Source: Isohypsibius dastychi
Taxonomy: Eukaryota > Tardigrada > Eutardigrada > Parachela > Isohypsibiidae
Length of the DNA stretch: 17,624 nt
Reading direction: 5' to 3'
Assembly: GCA_034696485.1 (NCBI GenBank)
Contig: JAQIWT010000583.1
Location: 1 to 17,624, forward strand
Of the stretch, positions 9,599 through 17,624 are shown one piece after another; position 1 is the stretch's first letter, and every line of letters starts with the position of its first letter. The notes under the pieces were generated by a model. That model did no database searches and was not told the DNA's origin. It saw nothing but the letters and a program-made list of their open reading frames with translations. The position numbers and the translations under genes were made by a program.

Positions 9599-9604
9599 TT
9601 TATT
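9599..9604 (-). terminator. Poly(A) signal AATAAA for exportin-5
   Basis: Canonical AATAAA on the minus strand lies about 105 nt past the exportin-5 stop and 14 nt past the MGME1 stop codon as seen on the plus strand. Cleavage 10-30 nt further would fall near 9570-9590, at or inside the last MGME1 codons. Confidence 0.7.
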
Positions 9605-9679
9605 TTAGAACAATTTCGGTCGCCAATTTTGTAGGAAAAAACCGAGAAACTGTGATCTGCCGCGTATCACATATTAAGA

Positions 9680-9685
9680 AATAAA
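9680..9685 (+). terminator. Poly(A) signal AATAAA for MGME1
   Basis: Canonical AATAAA on the plus strand lies 95 nt after the MGME1 stop. Cleavage 10-30 nt downstream would fall near 9695-9715, at the stop codon of convergent exportin-5. Confidence 0.75.
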
Positions 9686-9706
9686 ATTAAATGTTGGGCA
9701 TTTTCT

Positions 9707-12700
9707 TCATCCCGCACCAAAGAAAAGTGGTAAGTTAAGAAAGTCATCTAACTGATAACTTGATTTGGGAGGCGCTCTTTCATTTTCCGCCCGTCGTGGA
9801 ATGGGAGCAAAGGCAACCTGATGTTTGAGAGATTCGCCCAGCGGTTTCACGCAAGTTTCGAATACTTTCCGGAACGCTTCCCGTTTGAATTTCTCATTGG
9901 ACACCTTCGCCCCAGGTTTGGGAAATAAAACTGAATCCAAATGCTCAAAGGGCCTGTTCTGCACCAGTTCCTCGCCTCCCGTGTACGAAAAGGCGCGGAT
10001 GACCTCATCCGGAAATCGTGGTTTCAGGTTGGAGTACGTGGTCACTCCCAGGTTCAGCAGCATACTTTGATTGCTTTCAAGCTGGCCATGCTGTTTAATT
10101 CCACTGAGAACTGCCTGCATGAAGAAAAATGCGCCTTCCCGATTCATGGGGTTCTTTTCCATTTTCAATAATGGCACTATCACAAGTTGAGCAAGTTGGG
10201 TGAATCGGAGAGAGAGCGCGCTATCTTCCCATGAAAGCGCACTGAAGATGGTTATTAATAAACATTCAGAAAGCTTCGGGGTCTGCAGACAAATCATCCC
10301 CAATTTCGACACTTCATCCGTGTTTCCGTCAGCGGATTTCGTCCGCGACCTCGGTGCGTCATCATGCCCATCATCCATCATCTCCACATCATCTTCATTG
10401 CCTTCCGCTGTCTGCTTCATCGAGTCACAGAATATCCGCTGCAGAATAAGATTCCCGTAATCTTTGGTGAAACCCTGCCGAAGAGCGTCTTCCAATATTT
10501 CTTCTTGCTCATTTTTCTGCTCAGTGGTTTCTTTCCAGAGATTGGCGAGGATCCGAGCGACAATCGGGCAGAATTCTGACAAAATCGGAACAAGTGCCAG
10601 TTCGTACCGGTCATCCGGACAATGACGAATAAAATGAGCTAGCGTTTCCCGAATGATCGTTCGAATGCGGAAAAATGGGAGATTCACGGTCTTAATCCTG
10701 GTGATGATCGAAGTGTTCATCACAGTAGTCAAACCAGAAACATCGTAGAATGCATGCGAGAAACAACGTCCGGCAAAACCGATAACCCGACACGCATTCT
10801 CGAAATTACCCTGCAAAAATAAATCAGACTTGATAACGATTCTCATCAAATTTGATAATTCGTTTTCTAATAACCTATCAAACGTTTCATACCTGGATCC
10901 AATTTTGAATTCGACCGACTTCTTCCGGTATTCCTGATGTTTTAGCAAGGTCACCGAACAGCGGCTTCAAGATGCCCCGCTTATCTCCATCCGGCAATTC
11001 CAGAATACACAGACTGCTTTTCGATAACCTTCTGCTGACTGCGGGATCATACAGATTAATACAAACTGCCAGCAGACTGAAAGCGTTATCCAATAGAATC
11101 ATCAAACTGGCATCGGTCAATTTGATGTTCATCACAGTTGCAGCAAAAATGGATGAGCAGAAGTAGAGCTGTTGTCGCCGCTCCGTATACACGGGAATGT
11201 CGAACGACTCTTTCAATGGCTTGTCCAATCCAAAAAAGGTGATGAAATCCTCTCCAGATTTCAAACATGCGGAAAATTCACCAGACTGCCAAAACGGAGA
11301 AACAGCGGTAAGAATTTCGGCGATCAAGCTGCTCTTTTTTGTGACGTCCTCGACGTGCTTCGTCAGAATAATGAGGCCTTCCAGAAGCGCACACCGATCT
11401 GTTACCGTAAACGCCGCATTTTGGGTGTTCAAACATTCAACCGTCATCCGCACGATTTCATCGTAACATTCAGCCAGTTGCAGAGGCAAGTTGCGACAAA
11501 GACTGGTCACCAAATTCTTTGTATGGAGATGGAGTTCTTCTGTCGGCTCATCGCGAGTTCCAGCGCTTTGCTTCATCAGCTGCAGGTTGAACGAATAAAC
11601 AGATTTCAACATTGTTTTCTGCACTTCGCCGATTTTTTCCTCTCCATCCACTTCCGGTATAAAATTCATCGCAAGTTTGGAAACACAACTCAACCGAAGC
11701 GACAACATCCCCGAATTTTGACTGGATTTGTCGAATCCATCGAGATTGATCAGCCGTTCCAGAAATCCAAATGCCTGACCCCGAAAGCTCTTAATGAGTT
11801 CCGCGCGGGCGTTGACCATTCCCTCCATGCTCTGCTTGCAAGGGACACAGTTTGTCAGAAGGTACAAAACTGCAGACCACGGATCGTTCTTCATTTCACT
11901 TGCGTCCAACAGATATTTCAGCGACTCCAGACTGAATTCCAGTATTTCTTTGGGATAAAACTTTCGCATCTTCCGCAAGAACTCAACTGTTCGAGATCGG
12001 TGGGAAAGAAGAAACTCGCGAAATTCAGTCATCTGGTGCATGAAATCCATCTCCAAATACGGATTATTTTGATCCAATTCATGCAGTAAAAGCAAATTCA
12101 AGCAGGTTCGTAGCAGAGGCAGAACAAACGGTTTCACGATCGGGAGCTGTGAAAACACCTTGTGTCCAAATAAATGAGACCATCCAGTAACTGCAATACT
12201 CGCGATGACAGGGCTTTGATGGTTGATCAAATCCAACAACACAAGAAGATATTTCTGGAGCGGCGACTCGTTCCCAACTTTCACGAGTGCCCAATCAGGA
12301 ACGCCCTCACACAAGCACAGTTGATATGAAATCCCAGCAAACACTTCACAAAACCGCTTGAGTACTTTGTACTGTTCTGGTGATACTGGACCGGAAGTGG
12401 AAACGGATGCAACAATCACAGAGAAATAAGCCGGTTTGCCGATCAGCTGCAGCAACAAAACTAGATCTTCCGATTTCGGATGCCGTCTCTCGACGATACT
12501 GCAGAGCAATTCAGCAATGTCAAGACGAAGCTGCTCACATTGCATCATCTGGAACAGAATTACATCAATCAGCTCTCCACCATTTTCCCATAGATGTTTC
12601 ACTGGCGCGAATTCGGCAATCGTCGTGCAAGTCCGAATGAAATTTCTTGCAGCCGGGAGGAGTTCTTGCCGGGAGGATCGATTTAACGAACGAACAAGAA

Positions 12701-13268
12701 AAGGAATGAACTGCGACATCGAAGTTAAGAATGATTCCAATCTTTCTCGAACGACGTTGGATGGTCCTTCTTTGAACTGGAATGTATCTTCTGTCAGACG
12801 AAGAAAGACGATGCTGATGACATTCAGCTCCAGCGGTCCTTTTTCTGAGAATGTCTCAAGCTCCTGCATGATAACTGGCCATTCTTTCGCTGATTCATGT
12901 TTGACGATTTCCACGAGGACTTTCGCAATACTGTCTGCGACATCAGGTTTTCCAGCCGAGAACGACGTCAAACCGGTAGCGAAAGTTTTGACTGAGCGCT
13001 TCTGATCAAGCGATAATGTGCTCCAATTGGATTTAACAACTTCCCCCACAACTTGTAGAGCGAAATGAGCACAAGATGAATTCCAAAGCAGACTCTCGTT
13101 TCGCATAAACAATTCGGCGACTGCGATTTTCTGAACCGCCGAAGATCCGGATTTGAAGTTTTCCAAGAAAATATAAGCTTGTCTGCGTTCATCATTGCTG
13201 CTCGCCGGTGCGATGGTGATGGTCACGGCTCCCGTCAAACGATTGAGAAGATCTTCATCGGCGTGCAT
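9707..13268 (-). CDS. XPO5: Exportin-5 (pre-miRNA/dsRNA-binding nuclear export receptor)
   Basis: Two coding exons, 10893-13268 and 9707-10810, are joined in phase 0 across an 82-nt intron (donor GTATGA, acceptor TTTTTGCAG) and encode 1159 aa; human XPO5 is 1204. Exportin-5 is a karyopherin-beta that, with RanGTP, carries pre-miRNAs and other structured RNAs out of the nucleus. Family similarity by eye runs along the whole protein. The N-terminus has an AVTxxxxP...RxxAxxFxExFK pattern, then KEWPVIMQELETFSEKG and VFLRLTEDTFQF. Central matches include CALLEGLIILTKHVE. The C-terminal half has an acidic loop (about 928-943) in the same place as the human DGDDEEMM region, then LLITIFSALSWEDS and FETCVKPLGESLKHQV. 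Repeated HEAT-like helices fill the rest. The start aligns with the human N-terminus. I first considered exportins 4 and 6, and the motifs do not fit those. A long antisense open frame inside exon 1 is a shadow. Confidence 0.93.
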
Positions 13269-13293
13269 CGCATCAGTCTTTTTACAAATTATT

Positions 13294-13364
13294 CTGCAAA
13301 AAAGCCGCGAGATGCAAATTCAGCAGATGCAGAGGTTTAGAGATCTGGTTCGATGCTTACTTAC
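13294..13364 (-). other. Probable 5' UTR intron of exportin-5
   Basis: A strong donor (GTG|GTAAGT, intron from 13364) and a strong acceptor (TTTTTTGCAG, exon from 13293) delimit 71 nt, the usual intron size here. After splicing, the join forms a TGA in frame with the exportin-5 coding sequence, 27 nt before the ATG at 13268. This supports that ATG as the true start and the upstream exon as untranslated. Confidence 0.65.
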
Positions 13365-13502
13365 CACTCGATGTTTTCGAATCTTCTTTCGTATATCTGT
13401 GAGAACTCCGGGCATAAATGAGCATATGATCTGATAAAGTTGTTGCGAACGAGATGACAAGATCTGTAATTCTGTTCTCCTGTTCTGAATCAAGACAGTC
13501 CA

Positions 13503-13515
13503 CCCCCCCCCCCCC
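13503..13515 (-). repeat. Homopolymer run of 13 C (G on the exportin-5 sense strand)
   Basis: An uninterrupted tract lies 234 nt before the exportin-5 start codon. It may lie in the promoter or 5' UTR. It parallels the G tract upstream of MGME1. Confidence 0.95.
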
Positions 13516-13572
13516 ACACATCCCAGAAATAAGAGGATCGGTGAACGTGCCGTTAGGGTCTCACGAAGTCAG

Positions 13573-13605
13573 TTATGAGTACGATTTATGAGTTATGACT
13601 CATAA
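13573..13605. promoter_or_regulatory. TTATGAGT cluster with AP-1-like site
   Basis: TTATGAGT occurs at 13573-13580 and 13586-13593, and inverted (ACTCATAA) at 13598-13605. The last two form a perfect 8-bp inverted repeat around TATG. Within it, TGACTCA (13596-13602) is the AP-1/bZIP consensus. It lies between the 3' end of STIP1 and the exportin-5 promoter, so it may serve exportin-5. Binding is an inference. Confidence 0.4.
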
Positions 13606-13767
13606 GTTATCCCGTTCTTATCGCAGATTAGAGGAGTTCGACAAGTGGTTTCTCTCTTTACCAAAACGAAAAAATGAAAAGAAGGAAAAGTTATTTGCTG
13701 CGTAAATAAATTCGGTGAGGAACCGATAATAACTATAAGAGACAGAACGAAACATACCGGTCATATG

Positions 13768-13773
13768 TTTATT
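13768..13773 (-). terminator. Poly(A) signal AATAAA for STIP1
   Basis: Minus-strand AATAAA lies about 163 nt after the STIP1 stop codon (13936-13938). The remaining stretch down to the exportin-5 start (13269-13767) holds no supported gene and presumably contains the exportin-5 promoter. Confidence 0.6.
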
Positions 13774-13935
13774 CATCGTATAAAGAAACACAACTTTGGC
13801 AATATTAGATATTTCTCGATGGGTTTTGTCACCATTAGATTTAAGGAAAAAAAGGTCAACAAGTTCCAAACTCGCTCCGACATGTGTCTGACGGAACAGA
13901 GCAAGCATATTTGGACATCCGGCGGTTGAGGCTAT

Positions 13936-16204
13936 TCATCGCATTCCCACCAGACCGGCCGCAATAAGCTTCTGTATGCGCGAAGCAACCTCAGGATTTT
14001 TCAGATGTCTAAAAACAAAGAGTTCTGAAAAAACAAAACATGGACTGCAAACCTCGGCCACTTACTCTCGGACAGCTTTCGGGTCGGACTGCATTTGCTC
14101 CAGGATCATCCGCATGCTGGGATCACCGATAATTGCCTGAATTTCTGGATCTTCCATAGCTTGACGACGAGCTGTTTCCGGGTCTCTGAGGTTTTCCATC
14201 ATAGCGCGATTAAGCCCCTCCGTCGCTTCCTGATTTCCCGGGTCCAGCTGCAAAGCATGCTCGAAGGCCTGTTGGGCTTTGGAAGCTTGCTTCATGGCCA
14301 TTAACAAGTTGCCCTTTCGCAAGTACGCTTTCACTAAAAAAACACATGATCATCTAAACGAGAATACTAACAGCAAAAACGAGAATACTAACCGAAGTTA
14401 GGGTCGAGCTTGATGGCTTCATCAACATCCTTTATTCCAAGTGGAAATTCAAGCAACTTCATGTAGCAGGCAGCGCGATTGCTGTAGAGTTTAGCGTCGC
14501 GTGGATTCCTCTTAATGGCCTCCCCATAAAACTTCATTGCTGCGGGATAATCGCCCTTCTTGAATGCTTCGTTTCCCTTATTTTTCTCCTCTTCAGCGAT
14601 TTCAGGATTCTCGTAATTCTTCTTTTCCTCATCAGCGATGATTTTGTCAATCTGAACAAATTTGATTTAGGAAGAAGAAAAAAGCTGACAGTAAAATAAA
14701 CAGTACCTCCTGGACTTTCTTGAGAACATCCGGTGCGCGATGCTCAGCTAAGGACTTCGCAAAGTAGTGTTTGGCATTCTTGTGGTCGCCCATTTTCATA
14801 TACGCATTTCCAACACGAGCAAAAGCCCTAAGTTAGGCCAAGTTCATATCAGAATGGTGAAACAGGAGCAGCACCTTACTTGGCAATCAGCTGGAAGTCT
14901 GCTCGATTTTCCCGTCCTATTTCCACTGCCTTCAAGCAAAGGTCAATGCATTCCTGGTATTTTCCTTGTTCGAAATAAACGGCTAGAAATTCAAATATCG
15001 TCAAAAATTTGATTTCAGTCCTGAGACATGAACACACACCGGCTTGATTCGTCTGGTACACGATGTTGGTCGGATCGAATTCAACGGCCTTTTCATAATG
15101 CTTCAATGCTGCATCGAAATCTTTCTTCTTGTAAGCTTCATTTCCCAACTCCTTCTCATCCCACGCCTTCTGCTGGTCAGCGGTCAAGTTTGACGGACGA
15201 TCTTTTCCGGTGGTAGCCTTCTTCGCGTCTTTCGAAGATGACTGAGACTGAGAAGTTGGTTGAGGAGGGGTGAAACCAGAAGGTGCTTGTGGAGGTTCAT
15301 CGAAATCCATATCTTCTTCGCCAGGGCCACCACCTGCTCCGGGCATATTCAAGTCGATGCCGAGAATAACACTCAAAGCCGCAGATACCCGAGGATCGGA
15401 TAGATGCTGCCTGAAAGAAGATATAAATCAGTATGAGCAAAAGAAATCGAAAAAACACCAACTCACATCATCGCACTGGGATTCGACTGCAAATTTGCCA
15501 TTAAAGCTTTGAAATCAGGCTTATCGGCGAAATCACGAGTTCTCGGGTCCAGCCTCAACTTTTCCATCATTCCTGGGCCCGAAAAAGGGTTTGGAAATCC
15601 ACCGGGACCAGATGGAAAACCTCCGCCGCCTCGCGAACCTCCTGCTAAGACAAATATTTTCGTATTGATGATCTTTCACGAAAATTCGTCCTGGCATAAA
15701 AAATAAAAATCCCCATACCGCTCTTCGCAGCACGACATTCGGCCAGGCCATCTTTCAGCTGCTGATTTCCTGGTTCATGTTTAAGGCCCTCCTCGTAAAC
15801 CTGAATCGCGTCGTCATATTTCTTCAAGAAAGACAGTGCAGCACCTTTTCGAGAATAACCCTACAAACGGGATAGTTACACCAGGTGTTCAGGTCATGGC
15901 GGCCCTAAAAAGATATACCTTTGACCAGGTAGGTTTTAGTTCAACTGCGTTTTCGGCATCTTTCAGAGCATTATCATACTGTCCAGCTTTGGCATAAGCA
16001 GCGGAACGATTGCTGAATAATATCTCATTCTTTCCATCGATTCCGATGGCTTCGGTGTAGGCGGCAATGGCATCGTCCAGACGATTTTCCTGGAGCGCCA
16101 GATTGCCTTTGTCTTTTAGTGCAGAAACCTATTCATGGATCCAGGTTAAACACATCCAAGAAAGTCCGAATGGCAGCACCTTCATCACATACCTTCGAAT
16201 CCAT
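13936..16204 (-). CDS. STIP1: Stress-induced phosphoprotein 1 / Hop, Hsp70-Hsp90 co-chaperone
   Basis: Ten exons on the minus strand: 16193-16204, 15919-16128, 15719-15860, 15467-15644, 15040-15410, 14880-14982, 14707-14827, 14393-14651, 14066-14333 and 13936-14008. They total 1737 nt in frame and encode 578 aa; introns are 52-74 nt. Hop is a cytosolic adaptor that passes clients from Hsp70 to Hsp90. The domain order is complete: TPR1 (about 5-115), a Gly/Pro-rich spacer, DP1 (about 145-200), a Pro/Ser linker, TPR2A (about 260-375), TPR2B (about 395-510) and DP2 (about 525-578). The TPR1 clamp residues for the EEVD tail are all present (K9, N13, N44, K74, R78), as are those of TPR2A (about K267, N271, N302, K339, R343). 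The first coding exon holds only four codons. The acceptor of exon 4 is a tandem NAGNAG site, so a 577-aa form is possible. A heat shock element lies upstream. Confidence 0.96.
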
Positions 16205-16510
16205 TTGTGCCGACGTCGAAATACCAATAAATCGGATCAGAAACCAGATGCTCCTGCAATTTTTATCGACAACCTGAAAGTAGTTCTTTGATTACCAAAG
16301 ATCGAAAGGCCAGGCTAGTCGAATCAAACTGATGCGAAGCTGGTTTGAATAATGTTGAAAGATCAAGTTGATCGTTCGACCTCGACTTCTCCCGCAACTT
16401 TCAACAAACTTCATCCGCAGATGGTACAAATAACTAGCAAGTGTTCTCTACGGTGGTAATCAAGTCATGCCTACCTTTACTCCGGCTCCCGCGCTTGGAA
16501 TATGGTCAAA
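16205..16510 (-). promoter_or_regulatory. STIP1 5' UTR and proximal promoter region
   Basis: An acceptor-like AATTGCAG (near 16256) and a donor-like AAAG|GTAGGC (near 16473) could bound a 5' UTR intron of roughly 220 nt, longer than the coding introns. If so, transcription starts near or above 16480, just downstream of the heat shock elements. No canonical TATA box is clear. Confidence 0.35.
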
Positions 16511-16565
16511 GAAATTTCGATCTCGATAAAGCGGAAATGAGAAATAGCTGACTTCTGGAATTTTC
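16511..16565 (-). promoter_or_regulatory. Heat shock elements upstream of STIP1
   Basis: TTCnnGAAnnTTC is perfect at 16553-16565: three alternating nGAAn units, the minimal site for trimeric HSF. A second two-unit site, GAAnnTTC, lies at 16511-16518. Hop genes are classically heat inducible in other organisms, and the position about 350 nt upstream of the ATG fits a promoter element. Binding itself is inferred. Confidence 0.65.
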
Positions 16566-17624
16566 GTAATGCCAACCCAGACCCCCTGAGTACCAACCAG
16601 CACGATCTCTCTGGCAATCTCTACTACGACCCACTTGTTCGTATTCAACAAATGAGAAGTCAGAAGGAAGGAGCAAACTCGCAATCGCAAACGCTGTCAT
16701 GAACAACGGGCTATAGAATGAACCATTGCCGATCTCAAATAAGCGTGCTGCGCTTTAACAAGCCTGATATCGACCAGTCAATCGGCTAAATGAGTGAAAG
16801 TCAGAGGCAAGAAAACGATAGAGAACAGAGAGAACACAGTGAATGGTTTTTATGAATTATTTTCATGGAAGACGTTACCTGACCGGTATCTAAAAACTAA
16901 GCCGACAATTTTGAAGAGAATGAAATTCTGCACAAGTTGAACATTTGAAACTCCAGACAACTCAATAACAAATCCGATTTCCATCGACAAAACCAACCTG
17001 CACACAAAAAGTCATGGCAGTTTTATATGCTTCTGACTACTGGTGAAATATCCTGTCCCCCCTACAGAAACCACGGGTGTATACAGTATTTTGGCGAACA
17101 GAAAAAATTTCCTCACTCAATCTGGGATTTTCGAAGACATGAAAAAGCTTGAGAAATCACACATTCAGGGAAGTTTTATGTTATTGGGAGTTAGGAAAAC
17201 AATCGTTTTCGGCGGAATCATTGTCTGACTTCCGTTAAAATTGCAGGAATTTTTCAAGAAAACGGATTATGTCAAGATATTTGACATGGCGGTCAATTAG
17301 GATGTGTAAGATTGCGGAGCTGGATTTCTAAACGAGCAAATACCAAATGTTGGCGTTTTTCGACGGAGTTAAACCAACAAGTTTGACTTATTCAGTGTGA
17401 ATGACTTTCATCACAGCCATGAGCAAACCACCTGACTAGCTGCAAAATCTAATTAAAAAACTTTTTACGAAGGCGCCTCCGTAGATCGCTTATTTTCCTT
17501 TGGCCCTTGTCTGACTTGTCAAGGTTGTCGGTAACTAAGGTATCTGAGGAGAGAATCGGGAGGGTGGTCAAATACCGACAATAGCCGTAAGGCTTGATTT
17601 GTCGAGTACGCGTTTCTGTAGAAA
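16566..17624. other. No gene recognised; distal upstream region
   Basis: Only short open frames without coding character are present on either strand. One further two-unit heat shock half-element (TTCnnGAA) lies at 17253-17260. It is far from STIP1 and may be chance. Confidence 0.45.

Noticed and set aside
11172-12089. Open frame of 305 codons on the plus strand
   Set aside because: It lies wholly antisense to the first coding exon of exportin-5, has no family features, and is explained as a shadow of that gene's codon bias. The same applies to the plus-strand frame at 12436-13005.
9707-13268. Assignment as exportin-4 or exportin-6
   Set aside because: The length is compatible, but the N-terminal EWP motif block, the acidic loop position and the KPLGE C-terminal motif fit exportin-5 and not the others.

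Overview
The window is nuclear DNA from an animal with a compact genome. Most inferred introns are only 52-82 nt, splice sites are canonical GT-AG, and three conserved metazoan genes can be read exon by exon: MGME1, exportin-5 and STIP1/Hop. An arthropod or other small ecdysozoan fits the gene style best, but the sequence does not settle the taxon. Nothing prokaryotic, no CRISPR array, no clear transposon and no convincing tRNA gene was seen.

Layout from left to right. Positions 1-1122 hold no gene I can support. At 1123-1721 (minus) there is a plausible three-exon Gln/Asn-rich small gene. Positions 1722-4448 look intergenic. At 4501-5590 (minus) and 6285-7374 (plus) lie two head-to-head genes for secreted low-complexity proteins. 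Each has a 73-nt signal-peptide exon ending in phase 1, an FGSFPxFG motif near the mature N-terminus and Gly/Gln/Ser/Ala-rich bodies. They look like diverged paralogs sharing a 694-nt divergent promoter region, and they are the least familiar content of the window. I do not recognise the family.

The right half is housekeeping. MGME1 (plus, 7888-9585, three exons) encodes a mitochondrial PD-(D/E)XK exonuclease. It is convergent with exportin-5 (minus, 9707-13268, two coding exons plus an inferred 5' UTR intron), the pre-miRNA/dsRNA nuclear export receptor. Only 121 nt separate the two stop codons, and the polyadenylation signals are placed so that the mature 3' UTRs probably overlap. STIP1/Hop (minus, 13936-16204, ten coding exons, 578 aa), the Hsp70-Hsp90 co-chaperone, follows in the same orientation as exportin-5. 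A perfect three-unit heat shock element lies about 350 nt upstream of its start codon. Positions 16566-17624 show no gene.

All exon joins were made by eye, using reading frame, GT-AG sites and remembered family similarity. No transcript or database evidence was available. The three housekeeping gene calls are strong. The secreted gene pair is well supported as genes but of unknown function. The gene at 1123-1721 is tentative.
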